Below, piece after piece: positions 27,534 through 35,682 of a DNA stretch of 63,278 nt (its first letter is position 1; each line of letters begins with the position of its first letter). This DNA is from Sedimentisphaerales bacterium. Its GTDB lineage: Bacteria; Planctomycetota; Phycisphaerae; Sedimentisphaerales; Anaerohalosphaeraceae. A program made the translations under genes and the position numbers. The notes under the pieces were generated by a model. The model did no database searches. It was not told the DNA's origin and saw nothing but the letters and a program-made list of their open reading frames with translations. The stretch covers positions 1 to 63,278 of the forward strand of contig JAFGPC010000065.1 in the NCBI GenBank assembly GCA_016926155.1, in the 5' to 3' direction.

Positions 27534-29648
27534 TCATTCCCAGACGGAGAGGAGTTGCCAGATTTCCAGGGATTCGACACGGATAGCGGTGGATGAAGAG
27601 AAGAGCTTGACGGTTTTATCCTCTTCCGGCAGTATGCCTCCAATGGGCATATAGATCCGACCAACGTTGGCAAAGATCTCGATGCTGTTTCGATCGATGA
27701 GTAATTCCAATTGAGTCTTTCCCTCGATAGGTTTGAGGGGGGCTTTTTTATCCAAGCAGGACAATTCAGCGTTTTCTACATCGTAGGACACTTTCATGCC
27801 TCGGATGATAAAACCGAATTCCTTCGCATCCTCGACCAGAAAAGAGGCTTTGATGTGGAACAGGTCACCAGACAATTCCGACAGGATTCTCTCTCCCGCC
27901 TGAACCGATATCTTGTTCCAGGTGTGTTTGCTGTCATAGATTGTTTCGATCTCACGGACAGGCTCGGCAAACATGCGGACGCCCTCGTCCGTAGTCCGCA
28001 AGGTTAGTTCCACAGGGAAGAGCATGCATTGGTTAAAAGGCATACCGGGCGTGTCGATACGGCCCCAGGCGATCTGGATACGGCGACCATCCGATTCGGG
28101 AATGTTGTTATATGTCTGTGAGGCATAGAAGCAGTTGCCGTACTGGAATTGACGCTTGGGGCCATCGGGGGTAAATGTTTTGCCGTCGAAATCTCCGAGA
28201 AGGTAATTTCCATCGGCCGCATAGAGGACCCAGCGGGTATTGTCCCTGTCGTCATCGATAGGAAGATCGAAGATTTCCGGACATTCAAAAAAGCCATCGA
28301 TATGGCTTTGATATTTCCAATCCTTTAAATCAGGCGAGGTATGGAAAGCGATGGTTCGTTTGCCGTCGATCTCACTGTAGAGGGCCATCACCCAGTGCTT
28401 GCCCGGTTTATACCAGATGACTTTCGGGTCACGACCTCTATGCCTGACGACGGGATTACCGGAGTAGTCGGTAAAGGTTCGGCCCCGGTCGTTGCTGTAG
28501 GCGATGGCCTCTCCACGGCCTGTGCTGGTATAGGCGGCGACAATGACATCCTCGGCATTGATTTTAAAGCCGGCGGTATTGTCTTTGTCGAGAACCGCGC
28601 TGCCGGAATAGACCCAGTCGCCGAATTGATGGGGATAGATCGCGATGGGCAGTTCTTTCCAGTGCACCAGGTCCGTGCTGACGGCGTGGCCCCAGTGCAT
28701 ATTGCCCCAGGCCCAGCCGTAGGGATTGTGCTGGTAGTAGAGGTGATATTCGCCTTTGTAGTAAATGAGTCCGTTGGAATCGTTGTTCCAGCCGCGGCGA
28801 GAGGAAAAATGGAACTGCTGGCGGTTTTTTTCCTGATACAGATTTTCGGTTCCGGTGATCGTATCGGCCTGGTGGATCTGCTTTAATGCTTTCGATTTGG
28901 ACGCCAGAGTGTTCACCTGCAGCGTGGCACTTTTTCCCTGGAACGGAGTCAGATCCAGAAATACCCAAAAATCCGGCTCTTCATCGGCCAACTCGATTTC
29001 AAACTCGCGAACCGTTTGTCCATCGATGATAACTTCCATCCGCCGTTTGGGGGCACCGGTTTTGACAGGCAGGTTCAGATACTGTTTGGTAAATCGCATC
29101 TGCCGACTTCTTTCCTCCGCCATTTTTGTATTGCTTTGCATAATGTGATCGATGTTGATATGTCCCCAGCCCCCCTTCTGTTGATCGACAATCTGAATTC
29201 GAACGGTCTTACCCATCATATCGGAGACATCCCACGTAGCCCAATCGAGGGCTTCGCTTCCGCCGGGGCGATCGTTGGGGCCGGTGGCGGTACGAACAAT
29301 TGTGTCACCCAGAAGAAGGTTTATACATGCCTTGGCAGGGTGCATGCCGCCGCCGATGAGGAAGTTAATGTAGTTGCGCTGAATGATAAACGGCGGCGAG
29401 GTTAATGTGCCGGTGGAATCGTCGCCATTCGTGAAGCTATTGACCAACCCATTGCCCAGGTATCCAGTGACGTTCATTTGATTCGGGAGTGTTCCCTTTG
29501 CCGGGCCCGAACCGAAAGCCTGCCCTTCGATAAGCCAATCACCATAGGTCGAGCTTTCAAAATCAGCGACCAAAATAACTTCCTTCTCCTCGCCTGCAAT
29601 GCTCATAAGGAAACAAAAAGCCAGTATGCCAGCCGATGTAATACCCAT
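27534..29648 (-). CDS. secreted GH32 beta-fructosidase-like protein
   Basis: About 704 residues from the ATG at 29648 (AGAGGA 6 nt upstream; further ATGs at 29654 and 29672 are possible), with a hydrophobic export signal. Residues ~15-200 are a lectin-like extension. The GH32 five-blade propeller starts near 260: nucleophile motif WNNDSNG (normally W-x-NDPNG; the Pro is Ser here), then YYQHNPYG, SGSAVLD, GRDPKV (RDP, stabiliser) and FECPEIF (EC, acid/base), then the C-terminal beta-sandwich. It probably hydrolyses fructans such as levan or inulin, or sucrose. A CBM-like role for the N-terminus is inference. Confidence 0.85.
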   Translation of the reverse strand: MGITSAGILAFCFLMSIAGEEKEVILVADFESSTYGDWLIEGQAFGSGPAKGTLPNQMNVTGYLGNGLVNSFTNGDDSTGTLTSPPFIIQRNYINFLIGGGMHPAKACINLLLGDTIVRTATGPNDRPGGSEALDWATWDVSDMMGKTVRIQIVDQQKGGWGHINIDHIMQSNTKMAEERSRQMRFTKQYLNLPVKTGAPKRRMEVIIDGQTVREFEIELADEEPDFWVFLDLTPFQGKSATLQVNTLASKSKALKQIHQADTITGTENLYQEKNRQQFHFSSRRGWNNDSNGLIYYKGEYHLYYQHNPYGWAWGNMHWGHAVSTDLVHWKELPIAIYPHQFGDWVYSGSAVLDKDNTAGFKINAEDVIVAAYTSTGRGEAIAYSNDRGRTFTDYSGNPVVRHRGRDPKVIWYKPGKHWVMALYSEIDGKRTIAFHTSPDLKDWKYQSHIDGFFECPEIFDLPIDDDRDNTRWVLYAADGNYLLGDFDGKTFTPDGPKRQFQYGNCFYASQTYNNIPESDGRRIQIAWGRIDTPGMPFNQCMLFPVELTLRTTDEGVRMFAEPVREIETIYDSKHTWNKISVQAGERILSELSGDLFHIKASFLVEDAKEFGFIIRGMKVSYDVENAELSCLDKKAPLKPIEGKTQLELLIDRNSIEIFANVGRIYMPIGGILPEEDKTVKLFSSSTAIRVESLEIWQLLSVWE

Positions 29649-29776
29649 TTCCATTCCTCTTTTCAATATCATTATGCATCTTGCAGCAATCGAGCCAAAC
29701 TACAATATACATGATCGTAACAAAGTCGATTGAGTTTTGCAATGGACCAAGCACCAAGGTAAGATTTTCGAAGGAC

Positions 29777-30463
29777 CTAATCCAGGATTTGTGCAAATTC
29801 GTGCATTACTCGTTGTGCTTCAGCACTCAATGGATCGGACCATTGATCGACAGCGTCTTCTCCGACAGGATTGACAATGATATGGTCGTATTCCCTGCCG
29901 GCCTGGATTTCGCCCCAGGCATGGGCGGCGCGGTCCTCGATTTTTTCGGGGGCATCCTCGCCACGCCGTCGGAGTTTGGCCTTCATGATTTCGTACACAA
30001 TTTCTTCGCAGGTCTTACCTTGCTTTTTCGCTCTTTCCTGGATTTCACTATCGCTCAAGGGCGAAAGGAAAATTCGAACTACTTTCACGTCAGGCCGGTT
30101 GTTCACCATCCAATCCTTCAGCATTTTTCCCAGCGTTGTGTGTAATTCAACGAGAACCAAGTCGTGCTCGGAAAGCATTTCATCGAGCAGATCCAGATCG
30201 ATTGCCTGTATAACACTGCGGACATCGGCAACCAGAAAATGCTTCGGATCCATGGTTGTAAATAATCCTCTTGGCAGGAAATAATAATCCCGTCCATGGA
30301 CCTCATACTGGCTGTTGTGTTTCTTGAGACGAGGCTTGCGGCTGGTGGAAAGAACCAGGGGCACCCATGAAATCTGCGGATAGTGTCTTTGCATGGCGGC
30401 CAGTAATGGCCCTTTGCCAACACAACTGGGACCGCTGAGGATTACAACACGCTTGTTTTGCAT
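29777..30463 (-). CDS. guanylate-kinase-like P-loop protein
   Basis: 228 residues from the ATG at 30463 (AAGGAAAGG site). The P-loop is GPSCVGKGPLLAAM, and the substrate domain contains VLSTSRKPR and VHGRDYYFLP, reminiscent of the guanylate-kinase GMP site (S-x-x-x-R-x-P-R and Y...F). The lysine of the P-loop is followed by Gly rather than Ser/Thr, unusual for an active kinase. C-terminal helices have a long charged segment. It may be a diverged nucleotide-binding protein rather than GMP kinase. Confidence 0.65.
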   Translation of the reverse strand: MQNKRVVILSGPSCVGKGPLLAAMQRHYPQISWVPLVLSTSRKPRLKKHNSQYEVHGRDYYFLPRGLFTTMDPKHFLVADVRSVIQAIDLDLLDEMLSEHDLVLVELHTTLGKMLKDWMVNNRPDVKVVRIFLSPLSDSEIQERAKKQGKTCEEIVYEIMKAKLRRRGEDAPEKIEDRAAHAWGEIQAGREYDHIIVNPVGEDAVDQWSDPLSAEAQRVMHEFAQILD

Positions 30464-30559
30464 GAATGTGCCTTTCCTTGTTATTGATCGATTTGACACG
30501 AAGAAGTATACTATATTCAAAGGTGTTTTTGGAGAATCATTTGATAAGAAGACAATTCT

Positions 30560-30997
30560 ATGAAGATTTTTAAAAGGAATGAGAAGGGGGAGCCAATCAA
30601 CCTCCTCGCCGTTGTTGGACTTACACTGACAGTGCTTGGTTTAATTGGTTTAATCATTCTAATGGGAAAGTCCTGGATGACAGCCTTTGTCGGTGTTGTA
30701 TATTTGTACTTTTTTGATGTCATCTTGGATTTGATTTGTAATCTTCTTTGTCCTTTACCAAAAAAATCATTACATAACAACTTGCCAATGAACAATTCGT
30801 CTTTGATCAATCATGTTGGAATCTGTTTGACATCGTTACGGCCTTCGGGATTTGTGGAAATTGAGGGCAATAAGCACAATGCTCAGACTGAGGGGGATTT
30901 CCTTGAGGGTGGGACTGAGATCGTTGTCGTATCACACAATGGCACTAAACTGGTCGTCAGGCAGAAAATAAATCCAACCTTGAACAAGAATTGCTGA
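30560..30997 (+). CDS. small membrane protein with NfeD-like C-terminal OB domain
   Basis: 145 residues. Two membrane segments (about 14-36 and 40-62) precede a soluble domain with GICLTSLRPSGFVEIEGNKH followed by EGGTEIVVVSHNGTKLVV, the pattern of the NfeD C-terminal OB fold. NfeD-type proteins partner with membrane proteases or stomatins. Divergent from the kinase-like gene. Confidence 0.7.
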   Translation: MKIFKRNEKGEPINLLAVVGLTLTVLGLIGLIILMGKSWMTAFVGVVYLYFFDVILDLICNLLCPLPKKSLHNNLPMNNSSLINHVGICLTSLRPSGFVEIEGNKHNAQTEGDFLEGGTEIVVVSHNGTKLVVRQKINPTLNKNC

Positions 30998-31031
30998 TCG
31001 TTTTTCCTGCAATTAAACAGAAAAGCCCCTT

Positions 31032-32609
31032 CTATTTTTTTGTTCCTGGCAGATTGACGGCCTGGTTACATTTTCGGGCCCATTGCATGGTTGGCATGAA
31101 TTTGGGCGATTGAGCCGGATCTTCATCATAGTACTGCAACAGGCCCCAACTGCCCCACTTGCTCCATTTGCTGACCGATGAAAAATAGCAGAACAGGTCC
31201 CCGCCGGCATCTTCCCATGCGGCATAGTACTTTGCGTAAATATCCGCCATGCGCGGATGGGCATTGGCTTTATGCAGCAACTCGGTGAGTTGCTCGATAT
31301 TTTCCCCGCCGCCGACACCGACCATATGCTGTCCACCTTCATACGTCATCAGCTTGAGTCCGTATTTGTCGGCGATTTTTTTACTGTCCTGAATCCACTT
31401 GATGGATTCGGGAAGGGCCTTATTCTCCAGGTAGTCCAATACCTGTTCGACGCTCCAGTTGGCCACCTGCTTTGCATCGGGTTTTCCGCCGGGGCTCAGA
31501 TTCATGCTGATATAGGGAGCAATCGCCAGGGCATCGGCATGTTTGTAGGCATCCTGCCATTCAACAACCCGCTCGGAAACATAAGGATTGGCCGCCTGGG
31601 AGGGGAGAATGCGCACCAGACGCTCGGAACCACCGAAGACCTGCTCCCAGATCCTGAACACCTGTACGGAACGATAAGCCGTATACCTCCAAGCCGCTTC
31701 CCACGATTTTTCGGCAAAGCCCAGCTTGATTCCTTCCTGGCCGGCAAATTTACTCTGCTGGAACATGCCGTTCCATACTTCATTGGAATATTCCACAACA
31801 ATCTTGCGTGACGGATCGAGCTGCGATTTAACCATCTGTGCAAAATTGCGGATATATTCATCGTCGGCCAGATGCGGCATACAGAACCAGGGATCGGCTC
31901 CGAGACGATTGCACAGATCAATCAATAACTCCAGCGCGATCCCTTTCTGGCTGAAAGTCGCATCCTGCAATGTCGGCCGCTGGGACCAGTGAGCAATCCT
32001 GCTGTTGTTGGTATGCATAAAATCCATAAAGCGCAGGCAGGCCATTCCCTTCCAGCGATTCAGAAAGACCGGATGCCAGGGATTGGTCTTGTAAGTGTCT
32101 TCAAAGCCCGGCATAATCACACGGATGTTGCGGATGTAATCATTTGGGTCGGTTTCCAGCAACCGCAGGAAGAAGGCTCCTTTGGAAGCATCCAGTTCCA
32201 CGATGAGCCGGCCGGGTTCGTCGGAGACGATTGTGCCTGCGTTCCATACGCCGAGCTTGCCTTTGCCGTCATAGAAAATGGCATATCGGCCGGATGGATA
32301 GTGACCACCCTCGATGGTACACATAAGCGTTTCCGCCCAGCAATCGGGTTCCAGCCGTCGGATCCAGCCATGCTCATCCAGATCGAGTTCGGGTCCCTTT
32401 CCCCAGGATTTATCCTTCTGCTGGCTGATCCAGGAGCGGCTCATCCGAAACACATCCACAAAGGGCAGTTCGGTATTCCAGTCGGCCGGTCCGGCGAGGT
32501 TCATGCCCAGTTGCGGAATCGGCTCCGAGAGGGCTTTTCCTATCGATGAGATCAAGAGGAGACAAACAAGAACCATCAAACTAAAGTGCTTTTTGTTTCG
32601 ATAGAACAT
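31032..32609 (-). CDS. secreted clan GH-A-like glycoside hydrolase
   Basis: 525 residues with a signal peptide (residues 12-28). Resembles planctomycete proteins often called cellulose-binding. A TIM-barrel is suggested: GADPWFCMPHL, IVVEYSNEVWNG (Asn-Glu at the end of strand 4, the clan GH-A acid/base motif) and KLMTYEGGQHM (candidate nucleophile Glu). A beta-domain lies at the N-terminus (about 50-150). It could cleave a beta-linked polysaccharide; no substrate can be told. It is the last gene in a four-gene minus-strand run (gap of 22 nt). Confidence 0.65.
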   Translation of the reverse strand: MFYRNKKHFSLMVLVCLLLISSIGKALSEPIPQLGMNLAGPADWNTELPFVDVFRMSRSWISQQKDKSWGKGPELDLDEHGWIRRLEPDCWAETLMCTIEGGHYPSGRYAIFYDGKGKLGVWNAGTIVSDEPGRLIVELDASKGAFFLRLLETDPNDYIRNIRVIMPGFEDTYKTNPWHPVFLNRWKGMACLRFMDFMHTNNSRIAHWSQRPTLQDATFSQKGIALELLIDLCNRLGADPWFCMPHLADDEYIRNFAQMVKSQLDPSRKIVVEYSNEVWNGMFQQSKFAGQEGIKLGFAEKSWEAAWRYTAYRSVQVFRIWEQVFGGSERLVRILPSQAANPYVSERVVEWQDAYKHADALAIAPYISMNLSPGGKPDAKQVANWSVEQVLDYLENKALPESIKWIQDSKKIADKYGLKLMTYEGGQHMVGVGGGENIEQLTELLHKANAHPRMADIYAKYYAAWEDAGGDLFCYFSSVSKWSKWGSWGLLQYYDEDPAQSPKFMPTMQWARKCNQAVNLPGTKK

Positions 32610-32631
32610 ACCTTTCTCCCTATATTATACT

Positions 32632-33618
32632 TTACCAACTGACCGATATTTTGCCGACTGCCGAATGGGATTCCAAAAGTTTGTGTGCTTCGGCGATCTC
32701 TGTGATGGAAAATCGCCGGGAATCGATCAAGGGACGAATCCGGCCTTCATCCACCCAACGCGCGAGCCGGCGTAGAATGGATCCGTGCCTCTGCCTGTCT
32801 ATGTTGAACATCAAAGGGATCAACATAAAAGTTGTATGGAGGCTCAGCCCGCGACTATAAACCGGCTTCAGATCAATCGTTACCCTGCCGTTGATAACGA
32901 GCACATGGCCGTTATATCGTGTCGCTTCAATCGCCTGAGACAAGACCTCACCGCCAACCGTATCAAAGACCGCGTCAAAACCTTCTCCATCCGTATATTT
33001 TTTCACATAGTCCCGGACACTTTCGGTTTTATAGTGGATTACACCGTCAGCTCCGAGACCGTGAGCAAAGTCGGCTTTTTCCCGGCTGCCGCAGGTGACA
33101 TAGACTTTTGCGCCTTTGGCTTTAGCAATCTGGACGGCCATATGACCGACACCGCCTGTGCCGCCATGGATCAATACCTTCCAACCCGGCTGAATTTGAG
33201 CATGATCCACCAGGGCCTCCCATGCCGTAATGCCTACCAGCGGCAGGACAGCGGCTTCAGTAAAGGACAATGACTTTGGTTTGGGCGCGAGCAGATGGGC
33301 ATCGGCCAGCATATACTCGGCCAGTGCGCCCTGGTATTCGGTCAATCCTCCGGCACAGCCGTAAACTTCGTCGCCAACCTTGAACTGTTCCATATTGTCG
33401 GCCACCTGTTCGATCACTCCCGCCACATCCATACCCAATACGGCCGGGAATGGGGGATTGATCGGGACCTCGCCGCGTCGAATCTTCCCGTCGATCGGAT
33501 TGACACTGCTCGCGGCTACCTTGATCAGCACATGTCCGGGGCGAAGCTCAGGGACCGGTATGTCCGCCTCACGAAACACCTCCGGTGTTCCGTATTCGTT
33601 AATCACCATCGCACGCAT
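32632..33618 (-). CDS. zinc-independent MDR quinone oxidoreductase-like protein
   Basis: 328 residues, medium-chain dehydrogenase/reductase. Begins MRAMVINEYGTPEVF, has the Rossmann motif HGGTGGVGHMAVQIAKAKGA (about 150-168) and no Cys/His zinc set, so it resembles NADPH:quinone reductase (qor type), reducing a quinone or enone. It sits in the carbohydrate run between two secreted glycosidase-like genes, which is unusual for a cytosolic enzyme (gap 32 nt upstream, 22 nt downstream). Confidence 0.85.
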   Translation of the reverse strand: MRAMVINEYGTPEVFREADIPVPELRPGHVLIKVAASSVNPIDGKIRRGEVPINPPFPAVLGMDVAGVIEQVADNMEQFKVGDEVYGCAGGLTEYQGALAEYMLADAHLLAPKPKSLSFTEAAVLPLVGITAWEALVDHAQIQPGWKVLIHGGTGGVGHMAVQIAKAKGAKVYVTCGSREKADFAHGLGADGVIHYKTESVRDYVKKYTDGEGFDAVFDTVGGEVLSQAIEATRYNGHVLVINGRVTIDLKPVYSRGLSLHTTFMLIPLMFNIDRQRHGSILRRLARWVDEGRIRPLIDSRRFSITEIAEAHKLLESHSAVGKISVSW

Positions 33619-33650
33619 AGTGTGTTCTCCCTACACTCTTCCTCACCCAT

Positions 33651-35648
33651 TTAAGGCAAGATACTGACTTTGAAATACCGTTTTTTCCCTGATTTAACCT
33701 GTACGTCCAATCCGTTTGTAAGTTCCTCGCCAGATGCAATTTTATGTGGGCCTGAGATTTCCTGTATCTTATACTTCTGCAGATCATCCACTGTAAACCA
33801 TTCCGGGAACTGATTGATCCGGGGCCAGTCGATAGGCATGTGCATGATCTTTTTATGGCGCAGAACATCGAAAAGGAGTTTACCCTTCCATGCTTTCTGT
33901 GCAGAGAGAGTAATGTACAACTCATCATCGCTCTGAACCGCTCCGAAAATCACATCTTCACGCCATGGCTGGACGGTTATGCCCTGGGTTTTCCAAAGGC
34001 AGTACATGATCGTCGTACGGGCAAAATTGCCGTCACCATGCCAACCTTCTATAACACCGTCCTCTTTCTGAATGGCCCACATGACCTGCATATCGGCATC
34101 GATCCACTTGGCTGTTTCGGGCATCGGTTCACGATTGTACAGATTCAGGGCGCTTTCGATGGAGTCGGCATGTCCGTCACTGCCGGACCCTTCCCATGCA
34201 TAGTTGTAGTAATTACTAATCTCCCGGAGGGCCTTGCGAGTCGCATCGCGATAGGCCGAAGTTCCGTCGATCAGGTAGACCGTATAATACCCGTTATACG
34301 TATATCCCCATGTATCGGCAATATCGGAATCATGCTGTCCTGTCGCGGGATCGATCCAGTTATAGAACATCCCATGCTCGTTTCGCCCGATTTCGAGGAT
34401 GTGATCCAGCATGTCATGAATGGGCTTTCGGTATTGCTGTTTCTTCTGAGGCCGGGCAAAGTGGACGGCGGCATATAACTCGCAGAGACCGGAAACAATT
34501 TCACAGCCGTGGTCCCGGAGTCGTAATCGGTTCCCCCGAGCGGAGCCTCCGACAGACCATCTTGTATTCGGATTTTCGTCAATACTATTTTCGGGTGTAT
34601 TCGGCTGTTGAAAACCGCTCGCAGAGATTTTCACAATCTTCACCTTCTCGGTGTCAGTATCATACACAACAAGGTCGGCAATATTGGTCCAGTCGTTTTC
34701 GTTATTGCCGTATCCGGTAATCCTAAGGTGATTGGCCTGGAAAACGGGAAATGCAACTTTTTCAAGCTCATTTGTCGTTCCGCTGGAGGCACCTTTATAG
34801 ACAGTCTTCCATGCCTTGCCATCCTTTGAAACAGAGATATCAAACCGGTATTTTCTCCGGTCACCATAGATCCAGGCAATGTCCACATGGGCAATGGAAG
34901 TCAATCCGGCCAGATCAAGCTGAATCCATTGTCCGGAATCACGTCCGGTATAGGTGGGATGATTGTCGGTCAGGAGATAATAATCCCCCAGGCGGATCGC
35001 CCAGTCCAGGTATTTCGGATCGCCCGTCATCCAATAGATGCGACTGAGTACCTGGAGCATCTCACCGTTGACTTCCACATTTGTCGAAACAATTCTGCCA
35101 AATGGGGTGTCGACCGGGGCATGCTTCCACATGTCGTCCAGTATGGAAATCATACGCTCGGACCAGGGGCTAGGACCGAGCCACTCGGTCAGCGGCAATA
35201 AGCCGTCTTTAATGTATTCCGAAGATCCAAAGAGGATCGAATCAAGATTGGGCGAACCGGAAGTAAAACCTTTCCTGGAAAAGGAATAAGTATCCGGTAA
35301 TGCATCAATGCGGCTTGTTAATTTTATCTCCGTATGGAGCATATCGAGCATATGTCCATGGAATCGGTCCGGGTTACAAATCGCGCTGGTCAAGACCATG
35401 AAAGGATAATTGTCGGCAGCGGCATCCTGTGCATTCCATATGTCCTTGCCGGAAGTCAGATTACGGGGAATCAAGCCTGTTTCCGAATCCGCCTGCTTGA
35501 GCCAGCCTTCTACAAAACGATCACATCGCCGAAATCCTTCGTTGGCCAGTTTGCCATTGATTGTTGCCTGTCTGAATAAAACCTCCGCAGGCTCGGCCTG
35601 GACGACGAATATTGCCAATATTATAATAATGCATAATAAAATTTTCAT
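33651..35648 (-). CDS. secreted (alpha/alpha)-barrel-like protein with F5/8C domain
   Basis: 665 residues with a signal peptide (MKILLCIIIILAIFVVQA). An (alpha/alpha)-helix rich region with WAIRLGDYYLLT and ISNYYNYAWEGSGSDGHAD is split by a discoidin/F5-8C-like beta-sandwich (about 230-350: DSGQWIQLDLAGLTSIAHVDI, VSKDGKAWKTV). This combination is common in glycosidase or lyase families of planctomycetes. No catalytic residues can be assigned. AGAGGTG site before the ATG; the next gene downstream on this strand starts 32 nt away. Confidence 0.65.
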   Translation of the reverse strand: MKILLCIIIILAIFVVQAEPAEVLFRQATINGKLANEGFRRCDRFVEGWLKQADSETGLIPRNLTSGKDIWNAQDAAADNYPFMVLTSAICNPDRFHGHMLDMLHTEIKLTSRIDALPDTYSFSRKGFTSGSPNLDSILFGSSEYIKDGLLPLTEWLGPSPWSERMISILDDMWKHAPVDTPFGRIVSTNVEVNGEMLQVLSRIYWMTGDPKYLDWAIRLGDYYLLTDNHPTYTGRDSGQWIQLDLAGLTSIAHVDIAWIYGDRRKYRFDISVSKDGKAWKTVYKGASSGTTNELEKVAFPVFQANHLRITGYGNNENDWTNIADLVVYDTDTEKVKIVKISASGFQQPNTPENSIDENPNTRWSVGGSARGNRLRLRDHGCEIVSGLCELYAAVHFARPQKKQQYRKPIHDMLDHILEIGRNEHGMFYNWIDPATGQHDSDIADTWGYTYNGYYTVYLIDGTSAYRDATRKALREISNYYNYAWEGSGSDGHADSIESALNLYNREPMPETAKWIDADMQVMWAIQKEDGVIEGWHGDGNFARTTIMYCLWKTQGITVQPWREDVIFGAVQSDDELYITLSAQKAWKGKLLFDVLRHKKIMHMPIDWPRINQFPEWFTVDDLQKYKIQEISGPHKIASGEELTNGLDVQVKSGKKRYFKVSILP

Positions 35649-35682
35649 TTCACCTCTGTATTAATTCAGCAGTATCTACCTT

